A stretch of 64,000 nt of DNA from Eremophila alpestris peregrina (Eukaryota; Chordata; Aves; Passeriformes; Alaudidae). The position numbers and the translations under genes were made by a program. This document shows positions 26,439-38,508 of the stretch, one piece after another. Every line of letters begins with the position of its first letter. The first letter of the stretch is position 1. Below the pieces are notes generated by a model that saw only the letters and a program-made list of their open reading frames with translations, was not told where the DNA came from and ran no database searches. Location of the stretch: NCBI GenBank assembly GCA_009792885.1, contig WMCF01000055.1, positions 3,624,890-3,688,889 of the forward strand. The letters are read 5' to 3'.

Positions 26439-29400
26439 CTGTACTTAACTTTTATTCTGTAGGCCTCTATACAAAAGCCTGACTTAGCATATAAGTACAG
26501 GAAAATAGGCTTTGTAAACATTGTAACAGCAAACCACAGAATATTACATATTTTTTGTGAACATAAAGTGAAAACTTTAATTTACCTAAGTCAAGACCCC
26601 TAAAATAAACACTGTAAGAGACTTGCCCAAAAAAATAATAGAACTCCCATGTTTACAGTCCATTAAAAATTTTTAAAACCAAGAAGAGAAGCTTTTTTTT
26701 ATGCCAATGTAAATCCAGGTGACAGCAGTAGTCTTGATATACCAAATGTCACAACAGTTTTCTGCTGGTTTAACACTGAGACTATCTTTTCATTCCCGTA
26801 GTTGTATTTGACTATCCCAAGCCTAATAATAGTGTAATCCCTACACCCTAACAATAGAGTCATCAGATGAACTCATAGGATTGTTACAGATGATTGGGAA
26901 GAGCTGCATGGAAGACTACAGGAAAAATAATTTCTCAAATATAGCTGAGTAGAGTGGTAGCAGACATATAGTCACAGATGCAAATAGGTCTCTGACAAGC
27001 AGAGAACACTGAATGTTTAAGAGAGTTTCTTATTTTGAAGTTCACTGACAAACCATTCTACTGAAGACAGAAGTGGCAGAGAGCTAATTTTTAAAAATCT
27101 TTCCCAGCTATCAGCTTTATCAGAACTTAAACTTTCACTACATTTAGGGATGCAATCAACTTGATTATTGTTCAGGTATTCTGAATTACCATTGAAGACA
27201 AGAAAAGAAAGTAACAGCATTGAGAGATTTTTCTTTCAATATATGCTGAGACAGGGTTAAAGTGAAAGAATTAGAGAAACAGTGATTTAGAATACAGGGA
27301 TAGAGCCACAAATTACATTGGGCACTGAACTACTGTTTAGATGACAGAGCACTCCCATGGGTCTGGAATCTTTTGATCAGCTGGTGCCTATTCCTAACGC
27401 TGCAGTACCTTTTAAAAGCTGATGTGCTTGCACACTGATCCCAGTGACTTGCTCTGTTGTAAGCAGCATGGTTCAGCCACACTGTGAATCAATTTCATCT
27501 GGATCAGAGACGCTCAGAGCTGCCAGGTCTAAGCTTTCAAACTCAGTAAACAAGGTCCCTGCCTTTGCCAGGCAATTTGCAAAGCTTTAATTTCAGCTTT
27601 TGCTCCATTTTGTCACAGAGTTTCACAGCATATGCAGTTACCAAAGTAATTCAGGCACTTACAGTGCAAAATATCAGCAGAGAGCCAAAACTATTAGATC
27701 CATGCCTACTGCTGAAGGCCAGGCCTTGCTTTTCTCCCAAGTGGACTTGAACAACTTCTTCCCTTCAGCTGCAACTCTGAAAGTTGCCCTGATTAGGTAA
27801 GAAATTTGTTATGCTTTTTTCTTCAGGACACCTAAATTTAAAAGCAGAGTTACAATATATGAATGGAGAAACCCTTCTACATCATCAGAACAAAGGCTTA
27901 CTCACCCTCTTACTCAACCTCCAGCAACAAGTTACTCACAGGTGTTCAGGGAAAGAGCATGAAGTGTGACAGGCAATACGTGCCAGGAGGAAGACCCCTC
28001 CCTCTAATACCATACAAGCATCTGACAATCAATTTTAGGGAAGTGTTTTTTAGTCACTAATGGACACTGGATTTCTTTTTCAGGTTTTTTCTTATTCTCT
28101 TGGACTCTGACCTCTGGAAAGCATAAGTTTAAATGACTAACCTCTCCCCAAGGGGGAAGAGAGATATTACTTTTCCACTTTAGAACTGCCTCTTGAATAA
28201 TGGCATTGGGCACCTTTTAGAGCCAGCATTGTCAGAAACAGTGAGCAATCACTCCCCCATTCACTTTTTCTATACTCTCATGATTTCTTAAATCTCCATC
28301 ATACTTCACCTCACCAGTTTTTTTGTCATTTGAAGAGTCAGTTTCATCTTTCTTTTAAAACATCCCCTCTTCCACACCTCAGTTCTTTTCCATTCTGAGC
28401 CTTATCTGGTTTTTGAGTATAATTCCAAGCTGTCTTTCCAAACTGCTGAGAACTGAATTAGAGCCCAGCATTGCATATACATCAGTGAAGCTGTTTTAAC
28501 TTGTCCTTAAGTGCATTCACTACTTTGCATTTATGAACAGTGTAGTTCTGCATGACTTTTAGTTGCATCATATGAGCGTTCTTCACAAAGCCAAATAAAA
28601 GCAGTATTTGCAGTCATCCCCTTTTATTCCCTTGAAATCAGGGCTGATTTAGTGCAAGGTCATGCTACACAACCATTTGCTCAGTCACTTAATTTCTCCA
28701 TTTCCCAAGGACTCTAAGGTGATACTATGCTAACTTTAGATTTGCTGCAGTTCACGTTCTTGCTTTATTCTCAAACTCTTGCTATTGTGCCACAGTTTGA
28801 GACTGCTCCAACAGCTTCTCAATGAAGAAGGCAAAACCTTGCTTTAGTAGGTTTCTAAAATCCTCTGGAGCAAGGAGTGCGCAAACACTGGCTTTACCTG
28901 TTTGCTATTGCCACACCTTCTTTCAGCTTCTGTCAGCTTCTTCTTTCACCTCATTTCTCCCCTCCTCTTATGTTACCTAGTCCCACCAGTAGGATTCATC
29001 ATCTCACAATTTAATAGAGGCTGCTGATCTACCACACATAATCTGAAATCCAGTTCCACCACTGGTCCCTTCTAATGCTGCTGCAAAGCTCAAGAGCAAA
29101 TCACATACACCTCATTAGGAGAGGAAATTACTTCACTAAACTTTTATTCTCTTCCTTTTAAAATCAAGGACAAAATTCTTCATCATTGGGTTTCTTTAGA
29201 CAACCCACAGAATTAAGAGTTTCTACACCTTCCTGTAGTCTTGATGCTGATTTCAGGGAAGTACATTCAGCATCAGTAGTGTGGAAGATCAAGCCCTTCA
29301 TTTTCATTTGGAGACATTCTATTCCCACAAGCAAAGGGCTGAAGCTTCTAGTCATGGAACAAAAACTGTATTTTAAAATTGTCGCCTAAATAATATGAAG

Positions 29401-30540
29401 TGGCAAGAACTACAGTTAAGAAGAAAGTGTGGCTGGTTTTATTTTTTCCAAAACTGGAAATAGTTTAGATAGATGCATGTCTTTCAAGGTTCAAGATTAC
29501 TCTTCCCACTCTGTGTGGCAGTAACAACAAGTTTAAAGTAAAAATACTTGAGGACCTGCAAGCTCTCAGTCTTCTCTGCTCTAGCTGGCATGTCTAATAC
29601 TCAAATGGAGTTCTCAAGTTTGTACAGCAACAACCATTCCCTTTAAAATCACCAGAAACATAGCATGAGTTTAAGTGAAGCTAATGGGACCATTTTGGAG
29701 CAGGATACTTGACAGCTGAAGCAATGCTGTCACAATCTGGTTTCTGCAAAATACTTTCAAAGCAGAGTTAAGCTACTGCCACATAACACCTGCTGCTCTG
29801 ATACCATAAAATACACTTTGCAGATGTTATTTTTAGCTGAATCTACTTTTTTAGTTTGTCTCTTTAATTAAATACTCATCTCCTCTTATATTGATTGCAG
29901 GGCACCTGTTCATTTGCACGATTCTGACTCATGTCTTCAGTCCTATATTTGCCTTCTTATTCTATGTACTCATTTGTACCTATACTACAGTTACAGCAAA
30001 GATTTTCTGACCTGTTTTATGCTTTTCCTCCTCCTGCCGGGGTCCCTTCATCTTAACAAAGGTAAGGTTATGAAATATGAATTAGTAATTCTTCCATGTC
30101 AATAAAAACCTATACCATACTTAAAATTTGTGTAATTACTACAATGTGTTGGGCAAATAAAAACCTGTAGAAGAGATTAACATGAGTTTCTGGAATTTAA
30201 ATGTTTAAATCATATTCCACTGATGCAAGGACATAGTTCTGATGACGTTAGTGGAATTACCAAAATGTCTGTGTCTTATAACCATGAGCATTAAAAAGCC
30301 CAAGTCAAACATAACTGAATTTCCAGACACCTTACTCTAAAGAAATACAAAAAAATCCAAAGAAAGGCTGCTCATCTGTCTAAGGCAGGTGCAGGGAAGT
30401 GCTGCCATCTGTCTTATAATTGTCTTTGTAATATCCCTACCTTACACTTCTGTGTGTGGTTCTGTCATCCCTCAAAGTACTGAGAGACGAAGTGCAAGTC
30501 TTTAGCAGCTGCTTTTTATAATACTAAATCTACATCTACC

Positions 30541-30577
30541 TTTCTTTTTTCTTTTCTTTTCTTTTTTTTTTTTTTCT
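30541..30577 (+). repeat. Pyrimidine tract, CTTTT-type
   Basis: Degenerate CTTTT units run into T15 and then CTCCCAG at about 30576-30583. The tract followed by CAG resembles a splice acceptor, but the sequence after it has an early stop and no recognisable exon, so I treat it as low-complexity DNA. Confidence 0.8.
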
Positions 30578-30947
30578 CCCAGACTCTAATGTAGCAGATT
30601 AGGACAGAAAAGTTTTTTTTTGCTGTTCAACTATTTAACTGCCAGTATAATTTGAAGCAAGGAATGTACACCATTCTCTTCTATACTCACAATATTTTTA
30701 AACTTCACCCATGTACAATATTTAATAGATATTAACTAGATGAGTTAAGTAAAAGGCTGTTTTACTTTTAAAAACAAAACTTTTTCTTTGGTTTTCTCCC
30801 AGTTAGTGGACAAAATTATCTATTTCACAGTTCCCGGTGCTAATTTTGTAATTAATTTCCACAAGTAATTTAATAAATTTATGTCAAAATACCACTTGAA
30901 AAACCACATATGGAGTCAAAGAATTCATATCATTTAATTTATCCCTT

Positions 30948-30971
30948 TGTCATCTTGCAAACAAGATGACA
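30948..30971. repeat. Perfect hairpin, 10-bp arms, CAAA loop
   Basis: TGTCATCTTG (30948-30957) and CAAGATGACA (30962-30971) are exact reverse complements around a 4-nt CAAA loop, and a G-T wobble could add one pair. The T-rich strand leading in and the short compact stem are terminator-like in shape, but this is not a bacterial context. No function is assigned. Confidence 0.85.
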
Positions 30972-31923
30972 GTACGAGCAGTAAATTACCTCTGAACATC
31001 AGTTGTGGAGATGTATTATCAAACCATAACCACAGCATTTGTACTTCTACAGCAAGAAGAAATAGTCTCAGGTTGTTATAGAATATCCAGCTGGGAACAT
31101 AATATCTGGGCTGGGCTTGGGAAAAGTCCATCAGACTTAAAAAGAAAAAATAAAGTGACCCCAACACAGAAAGAGTGCATTCAGTAGAACTGCAAAAAAA
31201 TTCCCAGGAACATAAGAAAGCCATAATCAATGCCCAGGATCCCAAGCCACAAATTAATCTGACTTATGTATTTATCTGCTTTGCTTAATCTAAATTTTTC
31301 TTTTCCGACCTTTATTTCTATTTTCACTTATTTCATCTTTTCATTTTTAACTGGATATCTATGTTGCCTCAGTGTTGATTTTGCTTCAAAGCAGGGTCTG
31401 CAGTTTAGTTTCATATAAGCCTGTCATGAAAAAGCTATCAAAGCCATTCACACAGTCTGCCCTCTTCTCAGGGACAAAAGAGAACATCAAAGTGTTTTGT
31501 ACTTATTGTGAATGTGTGACCCTCCTTCCCAGACAGCCAAGATGCAAATGTATGGCTGCATTCAATTTTGATGAAATTCTCACAGGCCAGTAATGCAGCC
31601 TGAGCTTTGTGTTTCAGAAAGGAAAGCACAAATTGAATACAGATGCAATAAGCTCTGAAAATAATATTGTTCCTGCAACACAAACCTTTATACAGCACTG
31701 AAGGAAAACATGTATTTTAACTGTTTTGCATTAACCAGATTTTTTTTTTATATACCTTTCATTTCCTGTTTTCATTATTCAAATAGAAAACATTCAGAAT
31801 TTTAAATAAAAATCACTCTTGACCTTTTCGGTAAGGGAAGTACGAGACTTGACTGGTATTCACAATACTCCTAAATCATATTACCTGACCATAATGCCTC
31901 CAATTTTCAGCTTTATTACTTAT

Positions 31924-31960
31924 GGTTTCTTTATGATCTTTCAAGATCATTAAAGAGACT
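31924..31960. repeat. Near-perfect inverted repeat with one bulge
   Basis: TCTTTATGATCTT (31928-31940) pairs with 31943-31956, which matches its reverse complement except for one extra T. Wobble and Watson-Crick pairs extend the stem outward by about four more positions. The centre is almost loopless, so it would act as a near-palindrome in DNA or a long hairpin in RNA. Confidence 0.75.
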
Positions 31961-32083
31961 GCATCATTCTTCAAACACACAGTCCATAAGCTGAAGATAA
32001 AACTGCAAACCAACTCTTTTCTTAATGACTTAATCCTTGCATTTTAACTTTCAGTGGAGGAGGACAATTTCCTATAGTAGCCC

Positions 32084-32434
32084 TGTTGGGGGGTTAGATT
32101 TGTTTCTTTTTTACTTACAGATTTTTTTCCCATAAATTGCTAAGAAACTAACTACGGAGTACTTATCAGTAGGTAAGCAAAAACAAGAGGTGGCCAGGGG
32201 AGAGCAAAGCCTCTCCAGGTTCTTGGTTCTGTTTATTATTAATGCCGTAGCTGTTTGTTTGTTTGCTTTATTACACATATTAGTAGAGAACTGTTATTCC
32301 TACCCCCATAGCTCTGCCTGAGAGCCCCTTTAATTTTATAAATTATAATAATTCAGAGGGAGGGGGTTTGAATTCTCCATTCCAAGGAGAGGCTCTGGCT
32401 CTTCCCCTAGGAGACTGTCTTTCAAACCAAGACA
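32084..32434 (+). mobile_element. LTR, ERVL-like, probably complete (351 bp)
   Basis: The right end, ACCAAGACA at 32426-32434, and the preceding ~170 bp match the corresponding end of the LTR at 5047-5778 in opposite orientation: both carry the CCATTCCAAGG block, a G-rich GGGAGGGGGTTT block and ATTATAATAATT. The left end TGTTGGGG at 32084 gives TG...CA termini. The two flanking 5-mers, AGCCC and ATCAC, agree at only three of five positions, so the duplication is decayed or the left end is wrong. The left half is unlike the 5047 element, which makes this a related but distinct family. No interior follows it. Confidence 0.78.
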
Positions 32435-32444
32435 ATCACACTGG

Positions 32445-32471
32445 AAAAAAAAAAAGGGGGGGGGGGAGGGG
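32445..32471 (+). repeat. A11-G11 homopurine tract
   Basis: Eleven A are followed directly by eleven G, then A and GGGG. It lies 10 bp beyond the right end of the LTR at 32084-32434. A homopurine block of this kind can form triplex or G-quadruplex structures and is prone to length change and sequencing error. Confidence 0.9.
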
Positions 32472-32475
32472 AAGA

Positions 32476-34189
32476 AACCATTTTAGCAACTGAGAAACAA
32501 AAAATCTGGGTTTCAATATATCAAGGTTTTGTTCCATCTGGGAGTGTGAAAGAACATGCAATTTTAAGTTATGCAATTTAAAGTATCTAAAACATGTTCC
32601 ATTTAATCATTTACATCTTGCAGCACTATTTTATTAAATAGTGACATACTTATAGCCTCTGGTTCTAATCAAAATGTTTTCTCAAACTTATTTTGCTTAT
32701 TTGGAATGATGATTTCAAATGTGAAAACAGGAAATCCAGTAAATATTTGAAAGGAAATGATCTATGAACATTCATAAATGGCAGAGTGAAAGAACACACA
32801 AAAGCTACTCTGAACATCATCTTCTCCAGACCATCAGAGCATAACCAGATCTAACCCATGTGGCTACAGTGACTTGTAACTGTCTTAAAAATGCTTTGCT
32901 TATGAATAAAGGACTGGAAGAAATTCTCAAGATAATTTTAGACTGTTACAATAGTTACAGACCACTTTTCTCCTCCCATTTTCAAAAGCAACACACTAAT
33001 GGAACTGTTCAGCTGGCTCTTTAAACAGAAAAACAGCAAAGCTGGATGGAGGCACAAGCTAAAACTGAGCCACTTGACCAAAACTAGTCTAGCTCACACG
33101 GGACAACATTCCCGTCTCCTAAACAAACACACATCTGTCTGCTTGTGCTCTGCCACAACTGTGTCAGTCTGCACTTTTCCATAGGTAGAAAGAGTCCTTT
33201 CTTACCCTATCATCACTTTGCACTAGAAAATTCTCTTCTGTTCTGCCTTTTCCCTTTAAGTTGAAAATGTCAATAAATCTTTAGCCAGAAAAATGGCTCC
33301 CAGGATTTTCAATCTCAGAGAAGTATGTTCATTTATTTTAACCAAAGAGCAGGATACACCAGCATCAGCAGCTCTATGGTACCTAGCTGCTTTCCTAAAT
33401 TGGTCTTCCATGAGTTAACTCATGATTTAGCTTCCATGATTTAACTTGCACAATGGACTAGTGCATGGAGGTCTGTGCAAAGAAGGGAGAGAGAGAGGAC
33501 AAGAAAACTGCTGTCACAGCATTACTCATGTCCTGTCTCTGTCCTAGCAGCAGCTGCAAGAACACCAAACTCCTGCCTTGGGACATCTACATTCCATCTG
33601 GTGCCCAAGACGCAAGCAAGCCTCGAAATGATGGCTTGTGGCATCTCCATAACTGAGTGTTCTTTTCTTTATTTGGAAATGGATTTGTACTAAGATGCCT
33701 AAATAATTACATACCATTTATCACGTGCATCAACAGTTCACTGCCTTTGGCTGTCCAGCTGATTTCAGATAAAGTCAGTCTGGATTTGTGTAAGCACAGG
33801 GACTAAATATTTACTAGAGGTAATGGCATTCTTCAAAAGAAATTATTACATTGCTAATGTAGGCAATGCAAAAAAATAACTCCTCTTTAATATTTTATTT
33901 ATAGTAATTATTTTGAATCTCAGTGTTTTTCTTTTCTAAAAAAGAAATGGGAAAAATGCTAATTTTAATGTATTATTATAAAGTCTTATTTAAAATGCTG
34001 GAGGCATTTTATTTGGCATTTCTAAACAGCACCATTTTCATTTCCTTCTGAAAAGGAAATAGAAGTGATTGCCATCATTCTTGTTACATTTTTTCACATT
34101 TTCAGCGGCAGCCTTTTTCCTTTGTTTGGAGTCATGGGGGTTTGTTGCTTGTTGGGTGCTGGTCTTTTAGAAATAGGGTTATAGATGGA
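32476..34189. other. Anonymous sequence between LTR fragments
   Basis: No gene is recognised. It contains a 16-bp palindrome at 33409-33424 that overlaps an imperfect 26-bp tandem duplication (CTTCCATGA... at about 33406 and again at about 33431). Short overlapping + frames at 33465-33693 have no known match. Confidence 0.5.
33409..33424. repeat. 16-bp palindrome within an imperfect tandem pair
   Basis: CATGAGTTAACTCATG is identical on both strands. The surrounding unit beginning CTTCCATGA is repeated 26 bp downstream in weaker form (CTTCCATGATTTAACTT), so the palindrome's left half occurs twice. The core TGAGTTAACTCA resembles a pair of AP-1-like half sites, but chance is a fair alternative. 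Confidence 0.75.
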
Positions 34190-34480
34190 TCTGTCTTGTG
34201 TCAGTCAGCCACCCTTCTCAGCAGGACAGGGGAACAGTGCAAGATGAAAAAAACTCCAGGGTGTGGGCAAGGACAGAGAGCTCCCACAGCAGTTAGCAAA
34301 AACCCCAAAAACTAAACCCACCATCCTGCCTTCTTCCCAGGCTCAACTTCACTCCTGAGTCTTCTGCCTCCTGCTCCCCCTGAGGACCCCTCAGAGCCCC
34401 TGGAAGTGGTGGAACTGGCCACACCTCACAGAGCAGTGCTGGGGCTCAGCTGGGGACCCAACTGCTGCTAACAGAAATAT
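34190..34480 (-). mobile_element. Degenerate LTR fragment, avian ERV family
   Basis: GC-richer than its flanks. It contains strings I recognise from one arm of a widespread avian LTR family: GGCAAGGACAGAGAG (34266-34280), CCTTCTTCCCAGGCTCAACTTC (about 34329-34350) and the CTCCTGCTCCCCCTGAGGAC stretch. It appears to be the same family as 39950-40473, but a different portion. Ends are not defined, and I see no TG...CA or duplication. The orientation is by analogy with that family and is tentative. Confidence 0.6.
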
Positions 34481-37400
34481 CCATTGAAAATCCTGTCTAA
34501 TTCTCCAGCAACAGACAAGGGTAAGAAAACTTCTGACAATACACAGGACTGAAAACAAGTCTTTCAGCCTCCATCTTTAAGTTTTGGGCATAATTTCTTC
34601 TGTGACAATGACAGAAAAAAAATGAACTGTCTGAAATACCAGGGAATTAGCCAACAATATATTTTAGACTTTAAAATATTAGAGTGATAGGTCTTCAGTA
34701 TGCACCTTTTCAGAACAAGAGAATGTAAAGACAAACACCATTAGAGATACTGAAGGAAGGGGACTTGGATCTAAATACGTAATTCAAATGAGTTAATAAG
34801 ATAGAAATTGCTAAGGGTCATGTACACTTCATGGGAAAAATCAGAAAAGTCAGAAGGTCTGCACTTTCAAATGGGTATACTCAAAAAGTCAAACCAATTT
34901 GAATTTGGTAATTTTTTACAAAGATATAGAAGTTCTGTGCACATTAAGTAGTGGGAGTTCTGAAATTAGCCATACAGAAAGTATATTCCTTTTAATACAT
35001 TTTATACGAGTATTTGGTTTGAAAATTAGATAATTTTTCTACTTTTTATTCCCTACTAAATACAAATCAATGACTCTTGTGCAATAACAGTAAAACTGGT
35101 CTTCTGCCAGAGTTTGTGGCCTCACACAGGGTATTTATGGAAACAACTTGTCCAAAGCATAGACTTACCTCAGTCTTCAGATTCTGGGTTAAATTATTTC
35201 AAAAACCGTAAGAAAGGAAGAAAAAAATGAATAGAATGATAATGCATAGAACACATTTGATACACTCAAGGTTACCTTTAACTCTCTAACTTCTGCAAAG
35301 TTCAGCTAAACACTAAGATCCTCAATTTTACAGGTGTGGGTCTCAAATACTGCAAGAATTCCTGTGAGCTAAACACTTTGCTATTCTATTACCATGATTT
35401 ACACACATTATTACCGTGTACTATAAAGGAAAAGAAAATACTTCAGACTACAATATAGTTCTCTGTCTTCTTTTTAAATGATGGAGAGTGTTCTGGGCTG
35501 TTTCAATGCACACTCTGGAAACTCATTCCAGCACTAACATAATGATTATTCTGTGCTAAAGTAAAATGTAAAATTCATCATTACTTGAGGAGATCATCTC
35601 TAAATGTATAAATCCTAACTGGCAGCCAGTTAGTTATCACCTTTACCACTTGCCCACACATTTGTTTTTCTTAATATTTTTAAACTCCCTTTTCCTAAAG
35701 ACCTAGTAGAACTTTATGAAATACAGTGACACAGAACTCTGACACAGTCCTTGTTACAAAATATGCCTCAGATTGCAATTACTCAAAGGATGCCATGAGC
35801 TCAACAAAACCTTCAATAAATACAAGAGAACTGAACATCTGCAGCTATTGTTTCAGCTGTAAATCTTGTGAATGCTTTTTACTGTAGCAACAAACTGCTA
35901 ATAAATCCAACTTTCATTGCCAGAAACATATAAAGGACAGGATACACTTCATGATGTTTTCTCAGTGTCCTCCCTGAGCCCATGCACTCAGGCATATTGT
36001 TTCCAGATATATTTTATAGCTAGCAGTGATACACTGTCCCCTCTACCCTTTCCCTTGACTGATGAGACAGAGAACATTGACTGAATGCCATTACCTGGCA
36101 CTACCTCCCTCTTGCTCAACAAAAAATGGGAGGCTTTATGCTTACAATTCATATTAGGTTTAGCAGCAATCATCAGCATTAATTGCACATGTATCATTTG
36201 GCAAACAGACTTCTTAAAAAAAAATCCCCATGAAGCAATTGAAGTGCAGTTCCTGCTACTGTGCAAAAGCAACAGCTTCCTGGCCTGCTTTTTAATACAT
36301 ATATTCAACACACAGGACTGGCAGGCCAGCCACAGAGAATGATACTCAGTAAAGCCTCAGATTTCCAAAATACTTTAAATGCTAATTCAATAAAGTAGCA
36401 CAAAAGCTAGACACTTCACAATAGTTTCTATATTAAAAAAAGTTATTCCCAACAGGAGGATTTACAGAAGCATTCATATCGCACATTGCTTTAATCCCTG
36501 CTAACTACAAAGGTCACTGGCTTGTTTTTCCTTTCACCTTCTATTACCACACTTTGCTCTGAACGAGGACATTATAGAGGCAAAGAGAAAAACAGAGAAA
36601 TCGGCATTGCTTGACATCAACAGAAAAGCTGAACTAAAAGAAAGACCTTACACCTGAGGTCTAAAAACCTCTGTTCATGGGAAGCTGGTTTGGATTCAGG
36701 CAGATGGGCGTTGAAGGTGCATGGCTTGTCAGCAAGCTGTGTCCCACACAGCAGTGGCTCACTGCTTACAGCAGTGCACACCAGCTGGGAGGGGCAGAAG
36801 CATCCGGGTAAAGCTGCTGGGCAGGTGCTTGCTCTTTGCATGCTCTACACTGTGCTCTTGATGTCTTCTCTCATTCTTTGTATTTGCTTCCTCATTTCCC
36901 AAAGGTTTGAAACCCACCATCATCTGCTGCCTTCAGAAATGTAAAGCTGATGGACTAATGTGTAAACTATCGAGGGTTTCTTTGTCTCCACATCCTCATT
37001 TATTAACCAAAAGAGAAAAGGAAAGAGAGGAGAACTGTTCCACAAATAACTAACATGTTGCCACTTACCTCAAAGGTAAAGATGACGTTATGACCATTTC
37101 TCTGATGTAGTTCAGCATAGGTTGTTGAGTAAGGGAAGACTGCAAATTTGAAGTTTGTCCAAGAGGTGTATAATTTTTCTGGGATCTCAACATTTTGCTG
37201 GTGTTCATTCCTTAGCAAGTTCTATGTAGCTCTGCTGTACTGGTGTTTTCACAGCTGGCCATCTGCCTTCTAGAAGCAGAGCCATCTAAAACTAAAGGAA
37301 AGCAACAACTTTAGGAGACTCTTGCTACCAAAGACAGAGAAAAAACATTTCAGTGCTAAAGAAAGAGGAAAAGATTTGAGGACCAGAGAGAAAGATTTCA

Positions 37401-38508
37401 GTAAAGAGAAGAGGGAAGAGGAACTGGAGAAAGAGAAGATGACTGTCTCATATAAAATTCATTTAAAAATGTAATTTATTTTCTCAAAGTTTTACACAAT
37501 ACATTATATAGAAGTACTTGTCATCACAAAGGGTATCAGACATCAGAGGTCAAAAGGTTTTGCAAACATGAAGGATTGGCTATGGTCACTAAATATAATA
37601 ATAAACAGAAAATACTGGTATGTCAGGAAATGACTTAGTACATAAAACTATTTTCTCAGTTAAGAAGAGTTACATTCTAGAAAATACAATTTTATGGAAA
37701 CCATATTTCAATTGAGCATTTATTCCATTAAGTTCAAAAATAGCCAAGAGCACTTTCTATTGCCAGGAGAAACATTAGTATCAATACATGACATGGGTTT
37801 CCAGACAACTTTTTAGTAGCTTTTCTTTGATTAAAGACACAGGTAGAATGTTCTGAAGAAACTGTAAACAGCTGCATTATAGCAACACATATGACTTCAA
37901 ATGGGGGTTGATTATCTTCTACTTGGAGACTGAGTAAGTAGCTGTAAGAAGATATCCATTTTTAGGGAGTGCTGCCACTGATGTTTTGTTAGTTGGCATT
38001 TACTAAACAGGCCAAAACAGGTGTATGTTTGGTTCAGGGCAGTTTAAGGGAAAGCTGCTTATTCTTTTACAAACTAATCCCTCTTCCCTTGTGTTCAGTC
38101 ACATAATAGTCTGCAGTTCACAAGTACCAAATACTAGCTAGCATTGTAAAGATGGAATCAATAGCATAATCCTATTAAATTCTGCAATGCAGGCTACTTT
38201 TCAGATATATAGTGGAATCCTCTTAAATCGATTTTTTTTTAATAAAAGGTAGGGTTATGTGAGGCTCTAGCTAGAAACCCAAAATAAATTGTCTACATAA
38301 TGCTCTTAAGATAGCAGTTCAGTCTGTTTTCCTGTGTACAATTCCTGTGTGTTGGCTGGATTGTAACTGTGATGCTTTACTAGATGAACTCCCAAAACAA
38401 AACCAACATTTCCTTAGCTATTGCAACCATAGAACAATGAAAGAATTGGTAAATTTTCTCATATAAGTCTTCAATGAAAAGTGACATATCCAAGTGCATG
38501 TAAGCTAT
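34481..38508. other. Anonymous AT-rich sequence
   Basis: No gene and no recognisable mobile element. Opposed open frames at 35988-36342 and 36617-36944 (up to 107 codons) overlap on both strands and look like chance. A purine-rich run lies near 37330-37440. Confidence 0.5.

Larger units (their letters stand above)
19716..30540. other. Anonymous non-coding sequence, repeat-poor
   Basis: I find no gene and no recognisable transposable element in nearly 11 kb. Included are a 16-bp palindrome at 20266-20281, a small hairpin at 26418-26438, an A/C-rich tract at 25589-25613 and a somewhat GC-richer stretch at about 24680-25250 with short frames on both strands. Sequence around 20400-20520 and 27420-27730 has the unbroken, complex look of possible conserved non-coding elements, which needs alignment to test. 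Confidence 0.5.
30578..32083. other. Anonymous sequence with two strong hairpins
   Basis: No gene is recognised. A minus-strand frame of 103 codons at 30934-31245 is hydrophobic and unmatched, and its + shadow at 31005-31187 is also open. Hairpins at 30948-30971 and 31924-31960 are listed separately. Confidence 0.5.

Noticed and set aside
30541..30583. Polypyrimidine tract plus CAG as a splice acceptor
   Set aside because: The tract is a low-complexity CTTTT repeat, and no open, recognisable exon or donor follows.
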